Assembly: GCF_900240335.1 (NCBI RefSeq)
Contig: NZ_LT964979.1
Location: forward strand, 2,356,001 to 2,420,000
Reading direction: 5' to 3'
Length of the DNA: 64,000 nt
Source: Flavimobilis massiliensis
Lineage (GTDB): Bacteria > Actinomycetota > Actinomycetes > Actinomycetales > Cellulomonadaceae
The notes beneath the pieces were generated by a model, which was not told the DNA's origin, did no database searches, and was given only the letters and a program-made list of their open reading frames with translations. Shown piece after piece: positions 24,494 to 32,863 of this stretch; the first letter of the stretch is position 1; the number at the start of each line of letters is the position of its first letter. The translations under genes and the position numbers were made by a program.

Positions 24494-24720
24494 CCCAATA
24501 GCGGATCCGTACGCGTCATGCGTACCGATCCGGAATCGAAGCCCCCTGCTCCCGGCGGAACGGAGTCCTGATAGCCGATCCGTGCACGTCCCTCGTCGGG
24601 CCGCCCAATAGCGGATCCGTACGCGTCATGCGTACGGATCCGCTATTGGGTCTCTCCTCCCGTTCCGCGAGGGGGCTCGATAGCCGATCCGTGCACGTCC
24701 CGTGCACGGATCGGCAATCG
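24494..24720. repeat. AATAGCGGATCC / GATAGCCGATCC palindromes (family B)
   Basis: This gene-free gap carries a near-perfect palindrome at 24605-24650 (arms CCAATAGCGGATCCGTACGC and complement, 5-base loop). A degraded copy 120 bases upstream is preceded by the same GGGCCGCCCAATAGC. At 24680-24720 there is GATAGCCGATCCGTGCAC with its partner CGTGCACGGATCGGCAATCG. The core matches the repeats at 4736-5033. Confidence 0.85.
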
Positions 24721-24804
24721 GCACCCGGGGTGTCGGTGCCGTGAGGCAGCGCGAGCGGGCGCCGGGCGAGGGATGATGGGAGCACCGACGACGGAGGGAC
24801 CGAC

Positions 24805-25203
24805 ATGGCGTACGAGATCGAGAAGACCGACGACGAGTGGACCGTCGAGCTGAGTCCGCAGGAGTTCCACGTCCTGCGGCAGGCCGGCACCGAGCGGCCT
24901 TGGTCGGGCGCGCTGCTCGACGAGGAGCGCGCCGGCACGTACAGCTGCCGCGCGTGCGGCGCCGAGCTCTTCGACGCAGGGACGAAGTTCGACGCCGGCT
25001 GCGGCTGGCCGAGCTTCTACGAGGCGAGCCGCTCCGACGCGGTCGAGCTGCTCGACGACGACTCCCTCGGCATGCGCCGCACGGAGGTGCGGTGCGCGCG
25101 CTGCGGCTCGCACCTCGGGCACGTCTTCCCCGACGCGCCGCAGACCCCGACGGGCAACCGGTTCTGCATGAACTCGGTGTCGCTCACCTTCGACCCGAGC
25201 TGA
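24805..25203 (+). CDS. msrB: peptide-methionine (R)-S-oxide reductase
   Basis: A 132-residue cytosolic repair enzyme reducing methionine-R-sulfoxide. Zinc ligands are in CRAC and CARC, the substrate region in GCGWPSFYEA, and the catalytic Cys in RFCMNSVSLTF at the C-terminus. Length and motifs match the family. A GGAGGGACC stretch before the ATG is a good ribosome site. Flanked by dispersed palindromes on both sides, so probably transcribed alone. Confidence 0.96.
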   Translation: MAYEIEKTDDEWTVELSPQEFHVLRQAGTERPWSGALLDEERAGTYSCRACGAELFDAGTKFDAGCGWPSFYEASRSDAVELLDDDSLGMRRTEVRCARCGSHLGHVFPDAPQTPTGNRFCMNSVSLTFDPS

Positions 25204-25216
25204 CCCGCCACCCGAC

Positions 25217-25265
25217 GACTCGTAGGCCCTCAGCACCATCGAACGGTGCTGAGGGCCTACGAGTC
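25217..25265. repeat. dispersed palindrome, family A, copy 3
   Basis: Arms GACTCGTAGGCCCTCAGCACC and complement; in this copy the whole arm pairs, making it the best-conserved hairpin of the family. It lies 13 bases after the msrB stop. Confidence 0.9.
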
Positions 25266-25278
25266 GAACGAGCCAGCT

Positions 25279-25327
25279 GACTCGAAGGTCGTCAGCACCG
25301 TTGGACGGTGCTCGGGACCTACGAGTC
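25279..25327. repeat. dispersed palindrome, family A, copy 4
   Basis: GACTCGAAGGTC / GACCTACGAGTC outer arms (one mismatch), AGCACC / GGTGCT inner arms, loop GTTGGAC. It lies 5 bases from the 3' end of the minus-strand efflux gene, so copies 3 and 4 sit between convergent genes. Confidence 0.9.
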
Positions 25328-25332
25328 GGGGG

Positions 25333-27018
25333 CTAGGGACGGGTGGTGGATTCGGCGTCGGCCTCGGCTTCCGCCTCGGCGTCGGCCTTCGTCTCGGCCT
25401 GTGCCTCGGCATCCGGCGCCGCTTCGCCGGCCGCCTCGGCGCGGGCAAGCTCCTCGAGGCGCAGCTCGGCGTTGGACTTCGTCGCGAGCGGCACCTCCGT
25501 GATGAAGAGCACGGCGACGAGCGCGATGAGCGCGAGCGGCGCGGCGATGAGGAACACCTCGGCGACGCCGGTGCCGTACGCGGACTCGATGATCCGGGCG
25601 ACGGGCTCGGGCAGCGTGCTCACGTCGGGCAGCGTGCCGCCCGCGAGCGACGCGGGGGGCTTGATGCCTGCCTCGGTGAAGCCTGCTGCGATCTCTGTGG
25701 CGACGCGGCTGCCGAGGATCGCGCCGAGCGCCGAGACACCGATCGCGCCGCCGAGCGAGCGGAAGAACGCGATGACGGCGGAGCCGGTCGAGAGCTCGGC
25801 GGGCGTGAGGGAGTTCTGCGCGGCGAGCACCATGTTCTGCATGAGCATGCCCATGCCGATACCGATGAGCGCCATGTAGAGGCTGATGAGGCCGAGGTTC
25901 GTGCGGTAGGTGATCGTCCCCATGAGGGCGATGCCGACGGGCATGATGACGGCGCCGGTGAGGAGGAACCGCTTGTAGCGTCCCGTGTTCGACACGGCGC
26001 GGCCCGACGCGATCGACGCGCTGAGCTGGCCGAGGATGAGCGGCACGGTGAGGAGGCCCGAGACGGTCGGGGAGTAGCCGCGCGCGATCTGCATGTACTG
26101 GGCGAGGAAGACCGTGGTGCCGAACAGGACGATGCCGAGCGCGGTCGAGGCGACGACGGTGAGCGTGAGCGTGCGGTTGCGGAAGAGGCCGAGGGGGATG
26201 ATCGGCTCCGCGGCGCGGGACTCGACCCACACGGCGACCGCGAGGATGAGGACGGCGCCGCCCGCCATGGCGGCGGTCTGCCAGGAGAGCCACTCGAAGC
26301 GCGAGCCGGCGAACGTCACCCAGAGCAGCAGGAGCGCGATACCCGCGGAGAGCAGGAACGCCCCGAGGTAGTCGATCGTCACGCGGCTGGTGCGGCGCAT
26401 GGTCGGCAGATGGAGGGTCCGCTGGATGAGGATGATCGCGGCGATCGCGAAGGGCACGCCGACGAAGAAGTTCCAGCGCCAGCCGGCGGTGTCGGTGAGG
26501 AACCCGCCGAGGAGCGGCGCGCCGATGGTCGCGACGGCCATGACGGCGCCCATGTAGCCCATGTACCGGCCGCGCTCGCGCGGCGAGATGACGTCCGCGA
26601 TGAGCACCATGCCGACGGCGGTGAGGCCGCCGGCACCGATGCCCTGGAAGGCACGCCACGTGATGAGCGTCGCTGGGTTGTGAGCGAAGCCGGCGAGGGC
26701 CGCGGAGAGCACCGTGATGACGAGCGCGATCTGGATGAGCAGCTTGCGGTCGACGAGGTCGGCGATCTTGCCCCAGATGGGTGTGGAGATCGTCGTCGTG
26801 AGGAGGGTCGCGGTGACGACCCACGTGAAGGCGGACTGGTCGCCGCCGAGCTCGGAGACGATCTTGGGCAGCGACGAGGAGACGATCGACGTCGCGATGA
26901 TCGAGACGAAGAGTCCCATGAAGATGCCGGAGATCGTCCGGAGCACCTCGCGGTGGGTCATGCTGCTGGGCTCGCCCGAGACGTGCTCGGGGGCCGGTGC
27001 GGTGGCGGTACGTGTCAT
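25333..27018 (-). CDS. MFS drug exporter, EmrB/QacA (14-helix) family
   Basis: A 561-residue proton-driven multidrug exporter. Motif A GKIADLVDRKLL, the LITWRAFQGIGAGGL stretch of motif B and APLLGGFLTDTAGWRWNFFV (motif C region) are characteristic of the DHA2 family; 14 helices are expected. A cytoplasmic Ala/Glu/Asp-rich tail of ~50 residues ends the protein. Its start overlaps the MarR gene stop (ATGA), so the regulator and pump are one operon. Substrates unknown. Confidence 0.93.
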   Translation of the reverse strand: MTRTATAPAPEHVSGEPSSMTHREVLRTISGIFMGLFVSIIATSIVSSSLPKIVSELGGDQSAFTWVVTATLLTTTISTPIWGKIADLVDRKLLIQIALVITVLSAALAGFAHNPATLITWRAFQGIGAGGLTAVGMVLIADVISPRERGRYMGYMGAVMAVATIGAPLLGGFLTDTAGWRWNFFVGVPFAIAAIILIQRTLHLPTMRRTSRVTIDYLGAFLLSAGIALLLLWVTFAGSRFEWLSWQTAAMAGGAVLILAVAVWVESRAAEPIIPLGLFRNRTLTLTVVASTALGIVLFGTTVFLAQYMQIARGYSPTVSGLLTVPLILGQLSASIASGRAVSNTGRYKRFLLTGAVIMPVGIALMGTITYRTNLGLISLYMALIGIGMGMLMQNMVLAAQNSLTPAELSTGSAVIAFFRSLGGAIGVSALGAILGSRVATEIAAGFTEAGIKPPASLAGGTLPDVSTLPEPVARIIESAYGTGVAEVFLIAAPLALIALVAVLFITEVPLATKSNAELRLEELARAEAAGEAAPDAEAQAETKADAEAEAEADAESTTRP

Positions 27019-27533
27019 GCGAGGTCCTTGCTGTGGTGCTGCGGGCCGTCGAAGTGGGTCGTGACGGCGTCGGTGAGGTCGTTGAGGGAGGTGGCGAGCG
27101 TCGCGAGGCGCCCGGTGTCCCAGTTGCCGAGGGCGTCGGCGAGGAGCTTCGCGACGGCCTGGCGGGCGGTGGCGGCGCGTTCGTGGCCGGCGGGGGAGAG
27201 GGCGACGGTGCGGGCGCGGCGGTCGTCGGGGTCGATGTCGCGGACGGCGAGCCCGGCGTCGACGAGGGTCGTGGCCTGGCGCGAGGCGACGGAGACGTCG
27301 ACCTGGAGGAGCTGGGCGAGCTCGCTGATCTGGAGGGCTCCGTGGACCTGGAGCTTGAAGAGGACGCCGAGGGAGGCGCGGGGCAGGTTGAGCTCGTGGA
27401 CGAAGGCGGTGCCGATGCAGCGTTGGGCGCGGCCGAAGGCCTCGATGGCCAGGAGGACGGCACGGACGTCGTCTGTGGGCGCGTCGGGTCCGTCGAGGAG
27501 GGAGGGGGGTCTGGCGTCGGCGGGGGTGGTCAT
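27015..27533 (-). CDS. MarR-family regulator
   Basis: A 172-residue winged-helix repressor. LQISELAQLLQVDVSVASRQ is the recognition helix region, GLAVRDIDPDDRRARTVALS the wing. The ATG at 27533 has AGGAGAC directly upstream; the frame is open further but the longer form would include the operator region. It sits first in an operon with the efflux pump, the usual autoregulated layout, so it likely represses its own operon until a drug binds. Confidence 0.92.
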   Translation of the reverse strand: MTTPADARPPSLLDGPDAPTDDVRAVLLAIEAFGRAQRCIGTAFVHELNLPRASLGVLFKLQVHGALQISELAQLLQVDVSVASRQATTLVDAGLAVRDIDPDDRRARTVALSPAGHERAATARQAVAKLLADALGNWDTGRLATLATSLNDLTDAVTTHFDGPQHHSKDLA

Positions 27534-27563
27534 GGCGTCTCCTTGTTGTGACAGGACGACGCT

Positions 27564-27594
27564 AAACCGATTGCTTGCGACACACAAACGATTT
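27564..27594. promoter_or_regulatory. candidate MarR operator
   Basis: Imperfect inverted repeat AAACCGATTGCTTG / CAAACGATTT with a 6-7 base centre, AT-rich against the GC-rich background, about 30 bases upstream of the marR start. TTGCTTG-N-CAA spacing is typical of MarR sites. Confidence 0.6.
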
Positions 27595-27644
27595 GGGTGT
27601 GAGCCGCGCGACATCCGAGTGGACCCCGGACGCGGCCGGGCAGC

Positions 27645-29075
27645 TCAGTCCGTCATGTCCTCGAGCTCCTTGCCGCGCGTCTCCGCGACGAACTTCCACA
27701 CGAACAGCCCGCTGAGCAGTGCCATCGCCCCGTAGACGCCGTAGACGACGGGCAGACCGAGGTCCGCGGACATCGGCGGGAACGACACCGTCACCGTGAA
27801 GTTCGCGATCCACTGCGCCGCCGTCGCGAGGGCGAGAGCCGCCGCCCGGATGCCACCGGGGAACATCTCGCCGAGGAGCACCCACACGACGGGTCCCCAC
27901 GATGCCCCGAACGACACGACGAAGAGGTTCGCGCCGACGAGCGCGACCGTGCCCCATGCCCCGGGCAGGCTGACGTCGTCACCCGAGCCCGTCGCCTGCG
28001 TGAAGGCGAGCGCCATCGCAGCGAGCGACACCGTCATGCCGGCCGAGCCGACGAGGAGCAGAGGCCGCCGCCCGACCTTGTCGACCAGCGCGATCGCCAC
28101 GAGCGTCACGACGACGTTCGTCACCGCCGTGATCGTCGAGACGAGGAACGCGTCCGAGTCGTCGAACCCGACCGAGCGCCACAACGTCGTCGAGTAGTAG
28201 AAGATGACGTTGATCCCTACGAACTGCTGGAAGACCGAGAGGGTGACACCCACCCACACGACCGGTCGCAGCCCGAAGCGGCCGCCGCGCAGCGTCGAGC
28301 GCTGCTGCTTCTCGCGGTCGGATTCGAGCGCACGCGCGATCTGCTCGACGCGGTCCTCGGCGTCCTGCGTGCCGAGGGAACGCAGGACCTCGGCCGCCTC
28401 CTCGCGCCGTCCCGTCGCGACGAGGTGGCGCGGAGACTCGGGCGCGCGCAGCGCGACGACGAGGTAGACAACCGACGGCACCACGGCGACGAGGAACATC
28501 CACCGCCACGCGTCGAGCCCGAAGAGGCTCGCACCGAGCGCGATCGGCGCGCCCTCGTCGACCGCCCCGGCCGTCGTCGCGAAGAGCTGGTCGGAGAGCA
28601 GCGCCGCGAAGATACCGAGCGTGATCGCGAGCTGCTGCAGCGACGCGAGTCGGCCCCGCACCGCGCTCGGGGAGATCTCCGAGATGTAGGCGGGCGTGAT
28701 GACGGAGGCGACGCCGATGCCCATGCCGCCGACGACCCGCCACAGCACGAGGTCCCACACCGCGAACGCGAACGCGGCCCCCACCGACGAGACGAGGAAC
28801 AGCACGGCCCCGAGGAGCATCGCGCGAGGCCGCCCCCAGCGGTCCGCGGCGCGACCCGCGAGCCACGCGCCCAGCGCGCACCCGAGCAGCGCGACGGCGA
28901 CGGCGAACCCCGTGACGGACGAGGAGAGGTCGAACTCGTGCTGGATCGCGTCGACCGCGCCGTTGACGACGGAGGAGTCGAAGCCGAAGAGGAAACCGCC
29001 GACGGCGGCGGACACCGCGAGGACGACGGCCCGCCGGTGCTGGGACGAAGTGAGGGTCGTGGGCTGCTCGGGCAA
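27645..29075 (-). CDS. MFS sugar porter (sugar/H+ symporter)
   Basis: A 476-residue 12-helix sugar porter. FLFGFDSSVVNGAVDAI near the N-terminus, GRAADRWGRPRAML (motif A), PAYISEISPSAVRGRLASLQ, PESPRHLVATGR, QQFVGINVIFYYS and the C-terminal VAETRGKELEDM are all signatures of the family. The start is taken as TTG 29075, which follows a GAGGAGGAA ribosome site by 3-5 bases; no ATG fits. Substrate (hexose, pentose or inositol) cannot be read from sequence. Confidence 0.92.
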   Translation of the reverse strand: MPEQPTTLTSSQHRRAVVLAVSAAVGGFLFGFDSSVVNGAVDAIQHEFDLSSSVTGFAVAVALLGCALGAWLAGRAADRWGRPRAMLLGAVLFLVSSVGAAFAFAVWDLVLWRVVGGMGIGVASVITPAYISEISPSAVRGRLASLQQLAITLGIFAALLSDQLFATTAGAVDEGAPIALGASLFGLDAWRWMFLVAVVPSVVYLVVALRAPESPRHLVATGRREEAAEVLRSLGTQDAEDRVEQIARALESDREKQQRSTLRGGRFGLRPVVWVGVTLSVFQQFVGINVIFYYSTTLWRSVGFDDSDAFLVSTITAVTNVVVTLVAIALVDKVGRRPLLLVGSAGMTVSLAAMALAFTQATGSGDDVSLPGAWGTVALVGANLFVVSFGASWGPVVWVLLGEMFPGGIRAAALALATAAQWIANFTVTVSFPPMSADLGLPVVYGVYGAMALLSGLFVWKFVAETRGKELEDMTD

Positions 29076-29150
29076 GGGTTCCTCCTCGGTCCGTGGCGGG
29101 CGCACGGGACGTGGCGCGGCCGCGTGGTCAACACTGTAGGAGTGAATGAC

Positions 29151-29783
29151 GTGACCGGCCCGCGCAGAAGCTTCCGACGACCCGCGATGCTCGACCCCGC
29201 CGAGGCGGAGCAGATCCCCGGCGGGCACGACCCCGCGCTCCGGGAGGAGATCGCGCACACGACAGCTCGCGCCCTCGTCCGTGAGGGCCGTGCGACGGAC
29301 GACGCGGAGGTCACCGCGCGCATCCTCCGGCTCGTCGACACCGAGGGTCTCGACGCCGTCGCGGCGCTGTGGGCGGACGCCGCGCCCGTGACGCTGCCGG
29401 GGGCGCTGTGGCGCCTCTTCGTCCTGCGTGAGTGGGTGCGTCGCGACGCCCGCACGGTCGGGCTGCGCTACCGTCTGGGCGTCGAGCACACCCCGGTTGC
29501 CGAGGTCGTCGCGGGCGCGGCGGGTCCCTCGCCCGAGGACATGCGGGCGCTCGCGGACTCCGTGCTCTCCGGCGTGTTCGACGGTGATCTCGCCGTCGCG
29601 CTCGAGCGCGCTGCGGCCTTCTGCCGCATCCTCGCGACAGGTGCCGCGGTTGACGCGGACAGCGTCGAGCCGACGGACCCGGCGCGGGGTTCCCGCCTCA
29701 CGTTCGGCGCCGCGTCGCTCGTCGCGACGGCCGACGACCTCGACGCGGCCGCGCGCTGCTGGCGTGCCGACCAGCTCGACTGA
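29151..29783 (+). CDS. uncharacterised actinobacterial protein
   Basis: A 210-residue cytosolic, helix-rich protein without recognised domain. It has RRSFRRPAMLDPAEAEQIPG at the start, LPGALWRLFVLREWVRRD in the middle and VFDGDLAVALERAAAFCRIL later. I recall similar hypothetical proteins (some misnamed as an RNA polymerase subunit) upstream of the DUF47/Pit genes in Micrococcales. The GTG at 29151 lies 8 bases after AGGAG; a GTG nine bases earlier is a weaker alternative. Function not assigned. Confidence 0.75.
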   Translation: MTGPRRSFRRPAMLDPAEAEQIPGGHDPALREEIAHTTARALVREGRATDDAEVTARILRLVDTEGLDAVAALWADAAPVTLPGALWRLFVLREWVRRDARTVGLRYRLGVEHTPVAEVVAGAAGPSPEDMRALADSVLSGVFDGDLAVALERAAAFCRILATGAAVDADSVEPTDPARGSRLTFGAASLVATADDLDAAARCWRADQLD

Positions 29784-29809
29784 TCCTGCGCAGCCCCGGG
29801 AGCCGCCGT

Positions 29810-30104
29810 TATAATGGGAGAGCGACGTCGGGCTGCGGTAGCCCCGGGCTCCAACATCAGCCGCTTCGAGCGGCCACGCGCCGAGAGGCGCTCCCGGTCC
29901 GGCGTCGCATCTTTGTGCCCGGCGCCAGACGTCTCGTTCCTCACACCGCGGCAGAGCCGTTCGTCCCACGGCCTGCAGGGACCCGGGTGGCCTGCACCGC
30001 GATTTCTCGTGATGGTCGACGGAGGATCACCCGGACGGTTGCGCGTTCACCGTGACGTGGGCCTACGCTACGGAGGACAAGGCTGCCTCTTTACGGGAGT
30101 ACCC
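29810..30104 (+). promoter_or_regulatory. TATAAT promoter and hairpin-rich leader before DUF47-pit
   Basis: The gap of ~320 bases has no gene. It contains a consensus TATAAT (29810-29815). Right after the expected start come three hairpins in a row: GGGCT-GCGGT-AGCCC (29830-29844), GCCGCT-TCG-AGCGGC (29860-29874) and GCGCC-GAGA-GGCGC (29878-29891, a GNRA loop). About 210 further bases precede the DUF47 start. This could be a structured leader or a small RNA; no known riboswitch was recognised. Confidence 0.5.
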
Positions 30105-30728
30105 GTGCGCATTCCGCGTATGACACCGCGCGACACCACGTTCTTCGACCTCTTCACCGCCTCGGCGGAGCACCTGGTCACCGGATCCAAGCTCCTCGGC
30201 GAACTCCTCGGCGCCGACCTCGCCGGCCGCAAGACCATCGCGAAGCAGATGAACGAGGTCGAGCACCTCGCCGACGAAGCCACGCACACGATCATGCGAC
30301 GCATGAACTCGACGTTCGTCACGCCGTTCGACCGCGACGACATCTACGAGCTCGCGTCGGCGCTCGACGACTGCATGGACTTCATGGAAGAGGCGAGCGA
30401 CCTCATCGTCCTCTACAAGCTCGACGAGCTGCCGCGGCGCGTCGCCGACCAGGTGCAGATCCTCCAGCGCTGCGCCGAGATCACGGCCGAGGCGATGCCG
30501 CGCCTGCGCTCGATGAGCGACCTGCAGGACTACTGGGTCGAGATCAACCGGCTCGAGAACCAGGCGGACAAGCAGCACCGCAAGCTCCTCGCGCAGATGT
30601 TCGACGAGATCACCGACCCGATCCTCCTCATGAAGCTCAAGGAGGTCGTCGAGATCCTCGAGGAGGCCGCCGACGCGTTCGAGAAGGTCGCCAACACGGT
30701 CGAGACGATCGCCGTCAAGGAGTCCTGA
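30105..30728 (+). CDS. DUF47 / PhoU-like phosphate-transport accessory protein
   Basis: A 207-residue helical cytosolic protein of the DUF47 (PhoU-like) family that accompanies Pit transporters. RDTTFFDLFTASAEHLVTGS, EHLADEATHTIMRRMNSTFV, PFDRDDIYELASALDDCMDF and NQADKQHRKLLAQMF fit the family. The GTG at 30105 (after GGGAG) gives the usual N-terminus; ATG 30120 would shorten it. It ends 6 bases before pit, so the two are an operon. Presumed to regulate phosphate uptake. Confidence 0.92.
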   Translation: MRIPRMTPRDTTFFDLFTASAEHLVTGSKLLGELLGADLAGRKTIAKQMNEVEHLADEATHTIMRRMNSTFVTPFDRDDIYELASALDDCMDFMEEASDLIVLYKLDELPRRVADQVQILQRCAEITAEAMPRLRSMSDLQDYWVEINRLENQADKQHRKLLAQMFDEITDPILLMKLKEVVEILEEAADAFEKVANTVETIAVKES

Positions 30729-30734
30729 CCCCTC

Positions 30735-31739
30735 GTGGACGTCGCACTCGTACTCGTCGTCGCTGCGCTCGCGCTGACGTTCGACTTCACCAACGGCTTC
30801 CACGACGCCGCGAACGCGATCGCCACCTCGGTGTCGACGCGCGCGCTCACGCCGAAGGTCGCGCTCGCCATGGCGGCCGTCATGAACTTCGCGGGTGCCC
30901 TCATGGGCACGGCGGTCGCGGAGACCATCGCGCACGACATCATCCACATCGACGGTGTCGGCACGCGGCTCACGCTCGTGGCCGTGCTCGCGGCGCTCGT
31001 CGGTGCGATCACGTGGAACCTCATCACGTGGTGGTTCGGCCTGCCGTCGTCGTCGACGCACGCGCTCATCGGCGGACTCGTCGGCGCGGGCCTCGCGAGC
31101 GGGATCGCCGTCTACTGGGACTCGATCGTCGAGAAGGTCGTCCTGCCGATGATCTTCTCGCCGATCATCGGGTTCGGCATCGCGTTCCTCGTCATGGTCG
31201 CGGTCCTGTGGATCTTCAAGAACGCGGCGCCCGCCAAGGCGTCGCGCCGCTTCCGCATTGCGCAGACGGCCTCGGCCGCGGCGATGGCGCTCGGTCACGG
31301 CCTCCAGGACGCGCAGAAGACCATGGGCGTGATGTTCCTCGCGACGACTGCCGTCGACTGGACGACGCGCGGCGACCCCATCCCGTGGCAGATCAAGATC
31401 CTCGCGGCCGCAGCGATCTCTGCCGGCACCGCGACGGGCGGCAAGCGCATCATGCGGACGCTCGGCCGCCGGATCATCGAGCTCGACCCGGCGCGCGGCT
31501 TCGTGGCCGAGTCCGTCTCCGCGATCGTCCTCTACCTCAACGCCTTCTGGCTGCACGCGCCGGTCTCGACGACGCACACGATCACGACCGCGATCATGGG
31601 CGTCGGCGCGACGAAGCGGCTGTCCGCCGTGCGTTGGGGTGTCGCGAAGTCGATCGGCATCGCGTGGGTGCTGACGATCCCTGCGGCCGCAGGTGTGTCC
31701 GTCGCGGTGTTCTGGGTGCTCCGCCCGCTCCTCGTCTGA
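30735..31739 (+). CDS. pitA: inorganic phosphate transporter (Pit family)
   Basis: A 334-residue membrane protein importing phosphate with metal ions and protons. The duplicated Pit signatures are seen as FTNGFHDAANAIATSVSTRA near the N-terminus, GLPSSSTHALIGGLVGAGLA at about residue 105, and HAPVSTTHTITTAIMGVGAT in the second half. About ten helices. GTG start directly after the DUF47 gene; followed by a strong hairpin. Confidence 0.94.
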   Translation: MDVALVLVVAALALTFDFTNGFHDAANAIATSVSTRALTPKVALAMAAVMNFAGALMGTAVAETIAHDIIHIDGVGTRLTLVAVLAALVGAITWNLITWWFGLPSSSTHALIGGLVGAGLASGIAVYWDSIVEKVVLPMIFSPIIGFGIAFLVMVAVLWIFKNAAPAKASRRFRIAQTASAAAMALGHGLQDAQKTMGVMFLATTAVDWTTRGDPIPWQIKILAAAAISAGTATGGKRIMRTLGRRIIELDPARGFVAESVSAIVLYLNAFWLHAPVSTTHTITTAIMGVGATKRLSAVRWGVAKSIGIAWVLTIPAAAGVSVAVFWVLRPLLV

Positions 31740-31749
31740 CCCGTCCCTT

Positions 31750-31802
31750 GCACGGAGAGACGGCTCCCCACCATCGAATGGCGGGGAGCCGTCTCTCCGT
31801 GC
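31750..31802. terminator. long bidirectional terminator after pit
   Basis: About 20-bp arms (GCACGGAGAGACGGCTCCCC and complement) with a 12-base loop containing ATCGAATGG. It lies between convergent pit and the NUDIX gene. The loop resembles the GTTCGATGG loop of the dispersed palindromes. Confidence 0.88.
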
Positions 31803-31810
31803 CTCAGGGG

Positions 31811-32863
31811 TCAGGCGACGCCTGCGCGGTTGCCGAGGATGCTCGCGTGCAGGTGGCTGCGGGAGATCTCGACGGCGACGACGCGCGGGCCGTCGGGCCG
31901 CGGCGCGACGTGCGCGACGAGCAGTTCGCCCGGCTTGAGGTACGGGTCCTCGTCCGGCAGCTGGGCGCGCACGCTGCGGCGTGCGTGCAGGCGCAGCACC
32001 TTGAGGACCGTGGGCAGCACGGGCCGGTGCGTGCAGAGCACGGACGCGACCGGGTCGGCGAGGAGCCGCTCGACGACGTCGCGTGCGTCCCGCGGGTCGT
32101 CGGCGTGCGCAAGCTCGGTGAGGTCGAAGCTCAGGCCCGCCGAGAGCCCCGTCGCACGCGCGTACGGCGCGATCGTGTCGGTGCAGCGCAGCCACGAGCT
32201 CGAGACGATCTGGGCGGCGCCGTACGCGGAGAGGATCGGGACGACGGTCGCGGCCTGGAGGTAGCCCGCGGGGGTCAGGGGGCGATCGTCCTCCCCGCCC
32301 GCCCACGCGCTGCGCTTGCGGGCGCGAGCGTGCCGGGCGACGACGAGCGCGTGCGTCGCGAGGCGGTCCTTCGTGTGCGCGTGGACGAGGGCGTCGAGCG
32401 GTTCGCGGTCCGTCGCACGCGTGAGCCGCGCACGCGCAGCGTCGACGTCGAGCCACACGACGTCGTCGATCTCCGTGGGGTCGACCGGAGCGACGGGCGG
32501 ACGCACGCGCACCGCGGGGGCGTCGACGTCGGCCGCGCGACGGGCCGCCCAGTAGTGGACGCGCTTGAGCCGACCCTCGGGCGTCCGGTAGCGCTGCATG
32601 GGCAGCGGCACGCCGAGGATGACGGGCCTGCCCGTCTCCTCGGCGACCTCGCGCACGGCGCACTCGCGCAACGTCTCGCCCGGGTCGAGCTTCCCCTTGG
32701 GCCACGACCAGTCGTCGTACCGGGGCCGGTGGACGAGCTGCACCTGCAGCCGCCCCTTGCGCTCGCGCCACACGAGCGCGCCCGCAGCCTCGATCGCGGG
32801 CCGGCGCACCGACTCGCCCGTGTCGAGGAGGCTCGAGCCCGAGGGCACGGCCACGCGGCTCAC
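31811..32863 (-). CDS. NUDIX hydrolase fused to histidine-phosphatase domain (MutT1-like)
   Basis: A 350-residue two-domain protein. The N-terminal NUDIX domain has WSWPKGKLDPGETLRE followed by AVREVAEETG (the NUDIX box). The C-terminal half (from ~residue 180) is a phosphoglycerate-mutase-like domain; ALVVARHARARKRS carries the RHA active-site motif. The same fusion in mycobacteria (MutT1) cleans 8-oxo-GTP and dinucleoside polyphosphates; that role is inferred. The GTG at 32863 overlaps the ppk1 stop (GTGA), so the two are coupled. Confidence 0.92.
   Translation of the reverse strand: MSRVAVPSGSSLLDTGESVRRPAIEAAGALVWRERKGRLQVQLVHRPRYDDWSWPKGKLDPGETLRECAVREVAEETGRPVILGVPLPMQRYRTPEGRLKRVHYWAARRAADVDAPAVRVRPPVAPVDPTEIDDVVWLDVDAARARLTRATDREPLDALVHAHTKDRLATHALVVARHARARKRSAWAGGEDDRPLTPAGYLQAATVVPILSAYGAAQIVSSSWLRCTDTIAPYARATGLSAGLSFDLTELAHADDPRDARDVVERLLADPVASVLCTHRPVLPTVLKVLRLHARRSVRAQLPDEDPYLKPGELLVAHVAPRPDGPRVVAVEISRSHLHASILGNRAGVA

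Noticed and set aside
29151..29783. RNA polymerase beta subunit (a name I recall being used for similar proteins)
   Set aside because: The protein has 210 residues and no RNA polymerase motif; such naming would be an annotation artefact.
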